Source: Metabacillus litoralis
GTDB taxonomy: Bacteria; Bacillota; Bacilli; Bacillales; Bacillaceae
DNA length: 64,000 nucleotides
NCBI RefSeq assembly: GCF_020524045.1
Contig: NZ_JAIVKL010000002.1
Coordinates: 434,001 to 498,000 of the forward strand
Direction of reading: 5' to 3'
A program made the position numbers and the translations under genes. This document shows, piece by piece, positions 56,335 to 64,000 of this stretch (position 1 is its first letter; each line of letters starts with the position of its first letter). The notes under the pieces were generated by a model. The model was not told the DNA's origin, did no database searches, and saw nothing but the letters and a program-made list of their open reading frames with translations.

Positions 56335-56856
56335 GCCTTTCACCTCCTCCCAAAGGGGATGGATTCTTTTAGTCTTCATTTCTTCACAGTTTTGATCAAT
56401 TCTATACATGTGAGCGTGATATTACTATCAACACGCTTATCTTATATGATTTTTCTACATAATTCAATGATTTTCATCATGAATATTGGTTTTTTAGGAA
56501 GAATCGACCAATAAAGAAAAGAAATTCTGTAAAAAGATTAACATAATAAATCAGACGAATCAAGGAATATCATAATAAAAAGTCTATTTATATCAAGGTT
56601 TCATTCAAAAAAAAGAACAAATGTTTCTTATTTGACTAATTTAAGTAAATCATTGAATTGAAATTTTTTTGTATAAAACAGCTATTGCCTGAAATTTTAT
56701 TGTTTTTAAAATACAAAAAAAGGGGAAAACTCTGTATAAATTTTAGTGACATCTTACCTTAAATAATTCGCATATTTTAAGCGAGGTAACGCTGATTACG
56801 ACAGGTAAAGACGTCAATTAACAACTATCTTTCAGAAAAGAGCTCTAAATTCACTT
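56335..56856 (-). other. Gene-free leader region upstream of hbs
   Basis: About 520 very AT-rich bases between spoIVA and hbs. In B. subtilis hbs has several promoters and a long leader; the same is likely. No gene or strong hairpin was found. Confidence 0.4.
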
Positions 56857-56884
56857 CAAAAAAAAGACCTCTAAATTAGAGGTC
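56857..56884 (-). terminator. spoIVA terminator
   Basis: GACCTCTA (56866-56873) pairs with TAGAGGTC (56877-56884); nine A's on the left give a T-tract on the minus strand. It lies just after the spoIVA stop. Confidence 0.85.
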
Positions 56885-56890
56885 AAAGAA

Positions 56891-58369
56891 TTATAAGATA
56901 ATAGCTATTAATCCACCAGAGCCTTCATTAATGATTCTCTCCAATGTTTCTTTTAGCTTATAACGTGCATTTTCTGGCATAAGAGATAATTTAGCTTGAA
57001 TACCTTCTCGAACAATTGAACTTAAGCTTCTTCCAAATATATCAGAATTCCAAATTGATAATGGATTATCTTCAAAGTCTTGCATTAAGTATCGGACAAG
57101 TTCTTCGGATTGCTTCTCTGTTCCTATAATTGGAGCAAATTCAGACTCTACATCCACTTTAATCATATGAATCGATGGAGCAACTGCTTTAAGTCTCACA
57201 CCAAATCTTGAACCTTGTCGGATGATCTCAGGTTCATCTAAGCTCATATCAGCTAAAGCTGGTGCTGCAATACCATAACCAGTTTGCTTTACCATTTTTA
57301 TAGCATCCGCTACTTGATCATACTCAGTTTTTGCATACGCAAAGTCTTGCATTAATTGTAACAAGTGGTCTTTGCCGCGTATTTCTACTCCTACAACTTC
57401 TTTTAAGATTTGATCGTATAAATCGTCTGGAGCATATAAATCAATTTCAGCAATTCCTTGGCCCATTTCGATACCCGCTAAACTTGCTTTATTGATAAAG
57501 TCATACTCACTAAATTGTCCTACTACTCTATCAACATCACGAAGCCTCTTAATATCTTTCACTGTATCTTTTACAGCTTCTTGGTAGCTTTGTCTTAACC
57601 AATGATTTTCTCTAAGAACCATCACCCAGCTTGGTAGGTTAACATTAACCTCTAAAACTGGAAATTCATATAATGATTCTCTTAATACATTCATTACATC
57701 TGTTTCCCTCATACTCTCAACGCTCATTGCTAGTACAGGAATATCATATTTCTCATTTAACTGTTGACGAAGGGCTTCAGTTTCTGGGTGATGAGGATGG
57801 ACTGTATTAATAATCATAATAAACGGTTTGCCAACCTCTTTTAATTCATCGATTACTCTTGCTTCTGCTTCTAAGTAATCATGACGAGGAATATCGCCAA
57901 TTGAACCATCTGTTGTAATTACACAACCTAATGTTGAATGCTCTTGAATAACTTTACGTGTTCCAATTTCTGCTGCTTCATGAAATGGTATTGGCTCTTC
58001 ATACCAAGGAGTGTTTATCATACGAGGGCCATTTTCATCTTCATAGCCTTTCGCACCAGGTACAGTGTAACCTACACAGTCTACCAATCTAATATTGACA
58101 TCAAGTCCCTCATCTACATGGATGGAAACTGCTTGATTCGGGACAAATTTAGGCTCAGTTGTCATAATTGTTTTACCAGCTGCACTTTGTGGTAATTCAT
58201 CTTGAGCTCTTGCTTTGTCAGATTCATTGTCAATGTTAGGTAGTACGACTAGTTCCATAAACTTTTTAATAAAAGTAGATTTACCTGTTCTTACTGCACC
58301 AACTACTCCTAAATATATATCGCCACCAGTTCGTTCAGCGATATCCTTGAAAATATCTACTTTTTCCAA
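56891..58369 (-). CDS. spoIVA: Stage IV sporulation protein A (SpoIVA)
   Basis: A 492-residue coat morphogenetic ATPase that polymerises on the forespore surface. TTG 58369 is chosen because it gives M-EKVDIFKDIAERTGGDIY, as in B. subtilis (same length), with GGGAGGGG upstream. The Walker A GAVRTGKSTFIKKF, NIRLVDCVGYTVPGAKGYED (Walker B/switch) and the conserved C-terminus INEGSGGLIAIIL are present. Expressed in the mother cell. Confidence 0.97.
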   Translation of the reverse strand: MEKVDIFKDIAERTGGDIYLGVVGAVRTGKSTFIKKFMELVVLPNIDNESDKARAQDELPQSAAGKTIMTTEPKFVPNQAVSIHVDEGLDVNIRLVDCVGYTVPGAKGYEDENGPRMINTPWYEEPIPFHEAAEIGTRKVIQEHSTLGCVITTDGSIGDIPRHDYLEAEARVIDELKEVGKPFIMIINTVHPHHPETEALRQQLNEKYDIPVLAMSVESMRETDVMNVLRESLYEFPVLEVNVNLPSWVMVLRENHWLRQSYQEAVKDTVKDIKRLRDVDRVVGQFSEYDFINKASLAGIEMGQGIAEIDLYAPDDLYDQILKEVVGVEIRGKDHLLQLMQDFAYAKTEYDQVADAIKMVKQTGYGIAAPALADMSLDEPEIIRQGSRFGVRLKAVAPSIHMIKVDVESEFAPIIGTEKQSEELVRYLMQDFEDNPLSIWNSDIFGRSLSSIVREGIQAKLSLMPENARYKLKETLERIINEGSGGLIAIIL

Positions 58370-58514
58370 GTGGATCCCCTCCCGATCATACAATATTGGG
58401 ATAATGCTTATCCGTCTTCTTATAGGACATTATATATGTATGACGTTGTCCTACTTATTTATGACTTAGTTTCTAAATTTTTTTCATTATCGCTCAAATC
58501 TTTGTTATTTCATT

Positions 58515-58695
58515 AGCTTTGTTAAACTTTGTTTTTGATTTTCGTTACAGACATTTGCTTTCTAGAGCAGTCCTTGAACCTCCTCGTAAGCTGTGCTCGT
58601 GAGGTCTCCTACTGACACGCTTCTCTTAAAGAAGTAGTCACATATAGTCACTCCAATCAACAAAGGACTCAAAAATCAATATTATTAACATAGCC
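58515..58695 (+). mobile_element. MITE-like element upstream of spoIVA
   Basis: AGCTTTGTTAAACTTTGTTT and AATATTATTAACATAGCC mark the ends; core text (CCTCCTCGTAAGC, GACACGCTTCTC) is diverged. Flanking 8-mers ATTTCATT and AATTCCTT agree 6 of 8, suggesting an older insertion. Confidence 0.8.
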
Positions 58696-58715
58696 AATTC
58701 CTTTTAAAAAAAGCG

Positions 58716-58760
58716 AAAAAGAAAACCCTTCTTTTAGAGTTTATTCTCTAATGAAGGGTT
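58716..58760 (-). terminator. Putative yphF terminator
   Basis: AACCCTTC...TAGAG pairs imperfectly with CTCTA...GAAGGGTT; the minus strand continues into TTTTCTTTTT. Confidence 0.6.
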
Positions 58761-58822
58761 CATGACATAATTATCAAAATAATTTTAAAAACCATAAATT
58801 AATTGAAATTTCAGATCAAATA

Positions 58823-59542
58823 CTATTCTTCAGTTCTGAAGATTGGTTCACCTTTATCATCAATAGTATATGGTAATGAGTACGCTGGAACGAAAGGACT
58901 ATCTTTAACAAGGATATTTAGTATATCATCTCCTTGTTTATAGGAATGATCCTTTTCCTGCAATGCTCTATTTAGGTCGATACGATAATCAACATAAACA
59001 TTTGCTTCTTTATCAATGATTAAAGGCAAATATTCACCTGTAAAAGGACTCTGAACTGTTGGTGGCTCTTTATAACCTAGTTTTTCATAATCAAGAGTAA
59101 ATATCTCACTTGTAATAAGATCTTTGAACGGTGGGTATCCTTTTGCTTGACGATACACCTCTAATTTTATTGAGAGTTCATGAAGTTCTTCTGTAACTCT
59201 TAAATCAAGCAACTTTACTGTTGGATCTTCTTCAACATCCACTAGTACATATTGATACACCCCACCGCTTTCATAGGCGGTTCCTGGTGGCTCTGCCATA
59301 TACCTTGGGGTTAACATGGAAAAGTCTATTGGATATTTTTGATAAATTGGTGTTGTCATATCCCTTGTTTTAATTGGTAAGAGTCCGCTGGTATCCTCCT
59401 GATATTGATCTACTGAGCTTTGCACAGCAGCTATTTGATCGTCATATGGAATTGAATTTTTCTGTAACTTTTCTTCAGGATATAAACATCCTGTCAAAAG
59501 AATACAACCAAGCATAACTACTAAAATTTTATAAAATTTCAT
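58823..59542 (-). CDS. yphF: YphF-like lipoprotein
   Basis: A 239-residue protein with a lipoprotein signal peptide (KILVVMLGCILLTGCLYPEE, lipobox LTGC, Cys-19). The mature part is soluble and extracytoplasmic, with repeated Tyr/Pro motifs (PIYQKYPIDFSMLTPRYMAE). It lies between spoIVA and yphE as in B. subtilis. Function unknown. Confidence 0.85.
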   Translation of the reverse strand: MKFYKILVVMLGCILLTGCLYPEEKLQKNSIPYDDQIAAVQSSVDQYQEDTSGLLPIKTRDMTTPIYQKYPIDFSMLTPRYMAEPPGTAYESGGVYQYVLVDVEEDPTVKLLDLRVTEELHELSIKLEVYRQAKGYPPFKDLITSEIFTLDYEKLGYKEPPTVQSPFTGEYLPLIIDKEANVYVDYRIDLNRALQEKDHSYKQGDDILNILVKDSPFVPAYSLPYTIDDKGEPIFRTEE

Positions 59543-59568
59543 TCGTAATGACTTCCTTTTACTTGTAT

Positions 59569-59769
59569 TTATTCTGAAACTGGTCCGCTTAAAACGACAA
59601 ATATAATAATTATTCCTGCTAGAATCATAAAGATGTAGGCCAAAATGGTAACGATTACTTTTAAAAGACCTTTTAATTTAAATCGACTTAAATAAATGAA
59701 AATAATTGAAATAAACATAAATCCCATGGATGCAAACGAAATCCACATTTTCATAAGGGCTGTGCTCAT
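59569..59769 (-). CDS. yphE: YphE-like membrane protein (DUF2768)
   Basis: A 66-residue protein with two membrane segments (WISFASMGFMFISIIFIYL and VTILAYIFMILAGIIIIFVV). ATG 59769 follows AAAGGAGGA. It lies 26 bases upstream of yphF and is probably co-transcribed. Function unknown. Confidence 0.85.
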   Translation of the reverse strand: MSTALMKMWISFASMGFMFISIIFIYLSRFKLKGLLKVIVTILAYIFMILAGIIIIFVVLSGPVSE

Positions 59770-60361
59770 CAATAATTCCTCCTTTAAAAGAAGAACAGAC
59801 GCTTCTTGTATGTAGTATTTAATTTATAAAAGGTTAAACTCCTTGAACGATTATAATACAGTTTACAAAGCTTGTCCAAATAAGTTTTATCTCTTGATTA
59901 TGAATCTAAGTTGCTTCAATTTATAGCAACATTTCAAATTGGGGATAAAAAGTTTATTAAAGAGGGGGAAAGCAATCATTGTATCAAGGGAATTATTTAT
60001 CATTGAGTACAGATTATCTATTAAACGGAGAATAAGTTCAATATATACAAAAAAACTGAAGTAAAGAGGGGACGAACTTTACTTCAGCAAAGGACAAACG
60101 ACTAAATACTACCCAAAAATAGAACAACTCTTATTTTACTACGTTGCATTTTATGCGGAATAGGATGTTTTGGTATCCTCTAATGCCTATATACGCCAAG
60201 TATTATTCGTTAAAGTTATTGAACTGACGATTTAGCAAGGATGAAGATCAAAGACATAACGTTCCGCCGCAAGCAGAATGTAAGACCTTATAGGATATTG
60301 TTCCCTTTGATTTAATTCTTGTTATTATATGCATTGGAATTTACGAATGTCACCTTATCAA
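59770..60361 (-). other. Gene-free interval between gpsA and yphE
   Basis: About 590 bases. An 11-bp hairpin (60056-60066 with 60077-60087) followed on the minus strand by seven T's is an evident terminator, about 275 bases after the gpsA stop. The space between could be a long 3' region of gpsA or a small RNA; no open frame with a ribosome binding site was found. Confidence 0.5.
60056..60087 (-). terminator. Terminator in the gpsA-yphE gap
   Basis: CTGAAGTAAAG and CTTTACTTCAG arms, 10-nt loop, then a run of T on the minus strand. Confidence 0.8.
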
Positions 60362-61393
60362 TTAGCGTTTCTCAATTATATTTACTAAGTCTTCCATTTC
60401 ATGTGTCTTCACACGAGCCATTAAAGAATCCACTGCTTCTTTCGGTGACTTATCATTAAATAACACATCATATAAAGCCTCAGTAATTGGCATTTTCACT
60501 TCATACTTTAAAGCAAGTTGATACGCTGCTTTTGTGGTTCGCACACCTTCTACAACCATGCCCATGTTAGCAAGGACTTCATCAAGACTTTGACCTTTTC
60601 CAAGTAAGTTACCAGCTCTCCAGTTACGTGAATGAATACTAGTACATGTAACAATTAAATCACCTATTCCAGTTAACCCTGAAAAAGTTAATGGATTTCC
60701 ACCCATTTTACTTCCTAGCCTAGCAATCTCTGCTAAACCACGAGTAATAAGTGCAGCTTTAGCGTTATCTCCATAACCAAGTCCATCTGTGATCCCAGCA
60801 GCTAATGCAATGATGTTCTTTAAAGCTCCACCGATTTCCACACCAATTATATCTGGATTTGTATATACTCTAAAATTTTGATTAATAAACAAGTCTTGAA
60901 CATATTCAGCAGCACTCATCGTTTTGGATGACGACGTAACTGTTGTAATATGTCTTTGACTTACCTCTTCTGCATGACTAGGACCTGAAAGAACAACAAC
61001 ATCCTTTAACAAGTGTTCTGGCATTTCCACCTCAATTATTTCAGAAATACGCAACAATGTATCAGGCTCTATTCCTTTACTTACATGGACGACCGTGAGC
61101 TTATCATCGGCAAATTTCTTCACATCATTCAGAACCTCTCGAATGGCCTTCGTAGGAACAGCTAAAATGACTGTTTGGACACCATTTAGGCTTTCAGCTA
61201 AATTTGAAGTTGCTACGATATTTTTAGGAAGATCTATTCCTGGTAAGTATTTCTTATTTTGCTTAGTTGTATTAATTTCATCTATTAAGGATTGACGATG
61301 TCCCCAAAGTTTTACTTCATGTCCATTGTCTGCAAGAACGATAGCTAAAGCAGTTCCCCAACTACCTGCTCCTAATACTGTAATTTGTTCCAT
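60362..61393 (-). CDS. gpsA: Glycerol-3-phosphate dehydrogenase [NAD(P)+]
   Basis: A 343-residue enzyme supplying sn-glycerol-3-phosphate for lipids. [19 protein letters not shown] is the dinucleotide site; the catalytic Lys lies in [26 protein letters not shown] and SRNWRAG follow. It follows der by about 50 bases. Confidence 0.97.
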   Translation of the reverse strand: MEQITVLGAGSWGTALAIVLADNGHEVKLWGHRQSLIDEINTTKQNKKYLPGIDLPKNIVATSNLAESLNGVQTVILAVPTKAIREVLNDVKKFADDKLTVVHVSKGIEPDTLLRISEIIEVEMPEHLLKDVVVLSGPSHAEEVSQRHITTVTSSSKTMSAAEYVQDLFINQNFRVYTNPDIIGVEIGGALKNIIALAAGITDGLGYGDNAKAALITRGLAEIARLGSKMGGNPLTFSGLTGIGDLIVTCTSIHSRNWRAGNLLGKGQSLDEVLANMGMVVEGVRTTKAAYQLALKYEVKMPITEALYDVLFNDKSPKEAVDSLMARVKTHEMEDLVNIIEKR

Positions 61394-61445
61394 CTAAACA
61401 CATCCTTCACAATAAACAGATCAATCAAAACACCTTAGTTAACTC

Positions 61446-62756
61446 TTACTTTCTTTCTCTTGTAAAAATTTTAATAGGTGTTCCTTCAAATTCAAAGGCA
61501 GCTCTGATTTTATTTTCTAAAAATCTTTCATAAGAAAAGTGCATTAATTCTGGATCGTTCACAAAAACAACGAAAGTTGGTGGTTTAACAGCAACTTGTG
61601 AAGTATAGAATATTTTTAAACGTTTTCCTTTATGAGTAGGAGTAGGATTCATCGCAACGGCATCCATAATCACATCATTAAGTACATTTGTTTGAACTCT
61701 TCTAGAATGATTTTCACTTGCTAAAAGAATTCTAGGCATTAGTGTATGAATTCTTTTTTTCGTTATGGCTGATAGGAATACAATAGGTGCATAATCTAAA
61801 AACTTGAAGTGGTCACGAATATTCTCTTCAAATTCTTTCATCGTTTTTTCATCTTTATCTACTGCATCCCACTTATTTACAACAATAACAACAGCTTTTC
61901 CAGCTTCATGTGCATATCCCGCGATATGTTTGTCTTGTTCAATAATACCTTCTTCAGCATTTATAACAACTAAGATCACATCAGACCGATCAATGGCTTT
62001 TAATGCACGAAGCACACTATACTTTTCGGTTGTTTCGTACACTTTTCCTTTTTTCCTCATCCCTGCTGTATCAATGATAACAAATTCTTGTCCTTCATAT
62101 TTGTAAACAGTATCAATTGCATCTCGTGTTGTTCCTGCAACATCACTTACAATAACACGATCTTCACCTAAAATCGCATTCACAAGAGAGGATTTACCGA
62201 CGTTCGGTCTACCAATCAGTGAGAATTTTATTGTTGTTTCATCATAATCCTCTGTTCCAATATTGTTAAAATGTTTAGCCACTTCATCCAATAAGTCACC
62301 TAGTCCTAAACCATGAGATCCTGAGATTGGAAAAGGTTCACCAAAACCTAAGGAGTAAAAATCATAAATTGTTGCTCTCATTTCAGGATTATCTACTTTA
62401 TTTACTGCAAGAACTACAGGCTTATTTGAGCGAAAGAGAATTTTTGCTACTTCTTCATCAGCTGCTGTAACCCCTTCACGTGAATTCGTTAAGAAAATGA
62501 TCACATCGGCTTCATCTATAGCAATTTCTGCTTGGTGACGAATTTGCGCTAAAAACGGCTCATCTCCTATATCTATACCACCTGTATCAATAATATTGAA
62601 GTTATAAGTTAACCATTCACCAGAACTATAAATCCGATCTCTAGTCACTCCAGGAATATCTTCTACGATTGACACACGTTCTCCCACAATTCTGTTGAAA
62701 ATTGTAGATTTACCAACGTTAGGCCTTCCAACGATTGCAATTACTGGTTTTGCCAT
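61446..62756 (-). CDS. der: GTPase Der (EngA)
   Basis: A 436-residue protein with tandem GTPase domains: [13 protein letters not shown] at residue 9 and [13 protein letters not shown] at about 182, each with DTGG or DTAGM switch and NKVD/NKWD. The C-terminal KH-like domain ends [14 protein letters not shown]. It is needed for 50S ribosome assembly. Same length as in B. subtilis. Confidence 0.97.
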   Translation of the reverse strand: MAKPVIAIVGRPNVGKSTIFNRIVGERVSIVEDIPGVTRDRIYSSGEWLTYNFNIIDTGGIDIGDEPFLAQIRHQAEIAIDEADVIIFLTNSREGVTAADEEVAKILFRSNKPVVLAVNKVDNPEMRATIYDFYSLGFGEPFPISGSHGLGLGDLLDEVAKHFNNIGTEDYDETTIKFSLIGRPNVGKSSLVNAILGEDRVIVSDVAGTTRDAIDTVYKYEGQEFVIIDTAGMRKKGKVYETTEKYSVLRALKAIDRSDVILVVINAEEGIIEQDKHIAGYAHEAGKAVVIVVNKWDAVDKDEKTMKEFEENIRDHFKFLDYAPIVFLSAITKKRIHTLMPRILLASENHSRRVQTNVLNDVIMDAVAMNPTPTHKGKRLKIFYTSQVAVKPPTFVVFVNDPELMHFSYERFLENKIRAAFEFEGTPIKIFTRERK

Positions 62757-63377
62757 ATTTTACATCCTTCCTGCACATATCAATTTTTACTGGATTTTCA
62801 TTATTCAAAATCTAAAAAATAGTTCTTATTATATTTGCACGTCGATACCCCTTTTAGGTGTTAACTTTCGAACATGCTTTGAGTTAAGCTGCCTTTATTG
62901 GCACATAACTTCCATCTATAGAGTCAACCTATCTAAAGGATTGTTGAAATCAACTACTACAAATATAAAAATGAGCCCTTTTTATTAAACTTTAACAAAG
63001 GGAAACTCACATTAGTCACTAATTTTCCAGACTATAAAAAGAATGTTAGCTTTCCATTTATTTTTCTATACATCACTTCATTCAATCGCACATAAATATG
63101 TAATTTATAAATTAATATAGAATAATTATTTTTCCAAGGTAATACCTAACATTCCTATATAAGAATCACGCTAGCGCCTTACTCAACCATCGGGCTAGAC
63201 ATCTTAGCTAAACATCTTATACTTTTTTTTATTATAAAAATAGGCTGACTCATGAAAAATGGGTCAGATCCCTCATTCCAATCTACAAAATAGAAGGGAA
63301 CGTGGGAGGGGTCAGACCCCTCTTGAGTCAACCTCCATAACTTTTATATATTAGCAGACATTTGATAAATTCACAAC
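62757..63377 (-). other. Gene-free interval upstream of der
   Basis: About 620 bases. It holds the inverted repeat at 63242-63334 and otherwise no recognisable feature. Confidence 0.45.
63242..63334. repeat. Inverted repeat with GGGTCAGA motifs
   Basis: The ends AGGCTGACTCA and TGAGTCAACCT are inverted (one mismatch). Inside are GGGTCAGATCCC and the palindrome-like GGGGTCAGACCCC. It lies downstream of the YIEGIA pair and on the minus strand is followed by ATTTTTATAA, so it may act as a terminator or be a short repeat element. Confidence 0.55.
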
Positions 63378-63566
63378 TTAGTGTTTGACAATAACATACA
63401 TGTCATCACCAATACCATGAGCTATACCATCTAAAATGGCTTCAAGGTTCCTAGCATAAAAATGCATCTCTTCTTGTGTTTTGCAAATAAAAATAGCTGT
63501 GCCTCCAGCTGCTTTCGTTTGATCTGTTGTAATAATAGCTAGAATATACTTTTCTAATGCACTCAC
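63378..63566 (-). CDS. Capping complex subunit for YIEGIA-type protein
   Basis: A 62-residue protein (MSALEKYILAIITTDQTKAA...GDDMYVIVKH). It overlaps the upstream gene by 4 bases (ATGA), so they are coupled. The ILAIITTD start and IAHGIGDDMYVI end fit the small partner found next to YIEGIA family genes in spore formers. Function unknown. Confidence 0.65.
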   Translation of the reverse strand: MSALEKYILAIITTDQTKAAGGTAIFICKTQEEMHFYARNLEAILDGIAHGIGDDMYVIVKH

Positions 63567-64000
63567 TTTACCCCTCCTTGACGATTAGCTTTCGCTTCAG
63601 TAGGCATTCTGATCGCATTTTCAAGTGTAGGCACTTCACCTATAACACGGATTGCTCGCTCAACATCACGTTCTTGTGGTAAAACAAAAACACCTAAGCG
63701 ACCATCATCAAGATCTCTTTTGGCTAAAGGAACAAGTGCTGGTTCACCAGAATCCCGAAATACACCTAATGCAGTGGAAACATCATGGAGAATTGCTTGT
63801 CGTTGACCAAGATTAGCAATAGTCATTTTGGAGTTTGAGTTCTTAGGTGTTAGTACAAATCCCATCCCATAGTTTAAAATGGCTTTTTGTTTTTCAGGTA
63901 TACCTATATTCATAATGTAAATATTATCTACATATAATCCCGCACCATCAAATCTTATTTCCGCATGTTTAATATCAACAAGATCTTTAATTCTACTACC
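63563..64000 (-). CDS. YIEGIA family protein, C-terminal part
   Basis: The frame is open to the right edge of the window: codons before ATG 63913 encode GSRIKDLVDIKHAEIRFDGA and continue, so the 116-residue frame from that ATG is not the full gene. The visible 145 residues are soluble (LGQRQAILHDVSTALGVFRD, VLPQERDVERAIRVIGEVP). Position upstream of der fits the B. subtilis yphB (seaA) gene, a sporulation membrane protein; the membrane part would lie outside the window. Assignment is moderate. Confidence 0.65.
   Translation of the reverse strand, partial: GSRIKDLVDIKHAEIRFDGAGLYVDNIYIMNIGIPEKQKAILNYGMGFVLTPKNSNSKMTIANLGQRQAILHDVSTALGVFRDSGEPALVPLAKRDLDDGRLGVFVLPQERDVERAIRVIGEVPTLENAIRMPTEAKANRQGGVK

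Overview
The window is chromosomal DNA of a low-GC, endospore-forming member of the Bacillaceae (Bacillus sensu lato). The evidence is spore genes (spoIVA, sspM, yppG, a csgA-like gene, ypjB, a YIEGIA-type pair), bacillithiol genes (bshA, bshB1), TRAP (mtrB), the two-subunit heptaprenyl diphosphate synthase, and a gene order that follows Bacillus subtilis from yprA to der almost without a break. Nearly all genes lie on the minus strand. The species cannot be fixed from the sequence alone.

Layout. 1-5800: 5' part of yprA, then small, mostly sporulation-related genes (Hsp20-type protein, CsgA-like, an Acb2/Tad1-hairpin-like protein, an SspE-like micro-ORF, yppG, yppE, sspM, yppC). 5900-9240: recU-ponA on the plus strand. 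9385-17100: ypoC, nth, dnaD, asnS, ypmB, ypmA, dinG; aspB, present here in B. subtilis, is missing. 17500-25730: panD-panC-panB, birA-cca, bshA-bshB1, mgsA, dapB, ypjD. 25880-31250: ypjC (plus strand), ypjB, ypjA, and qcrA-qcrB-qcrC for the menaquinol:cytochrome c reductase. 31390-50680: ypiF, ypiB, ypiA, an odd amidohydrolase-like gene, then the aromatic supraoperon (cheR, aroC-aroB-aroH, trpEDCFBA, hisC, tyrA, aroA). 51525-56330: ndk, hepT-menG-hepS, mtrB, folE, hbs. 56890-64000: spoIVA, yphF, yphE, gpsA, der, and a YIEGIA-type pair cut by the window edge.

Genes that work together: aroA/B/C/H, tyrA, hisC and trp genes make chorismate and the aromatic amino acids; mtrB encodes the TRAP protein whose RNA target, eleven (G/U)AG triplets, is readable upstream of trpE together with an attenuator and a second switch over the trpE ribosome binding site. 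hepS/hepT/menG make menaquinone, which the qcr complex oxidises. recU, ponA, nth, dnaD and dinG serve DNA maintenance and wall growth.

The most striking unexplained structure is a dispersed family of short non-coding elements, about 110-205 bp, with imperfect terminal inverted repeats and a GC-rich core. Roughly a dozen copies lie in gaps between genes. Three have perfect 8-bp target duplications and one has 7 of 8, so this is a mobile MITE family; it has split the aromatic supraoperon into pieces. A related core also sits inside a different element (28059-28409) with unrelated ends. Other points of interest are the chromosomal Acb2/Tad1-like gene and the degenerate amidohydrolase-like protein. 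No rRNA, tRNA, CRISPR array or complete insertion sequence was found.
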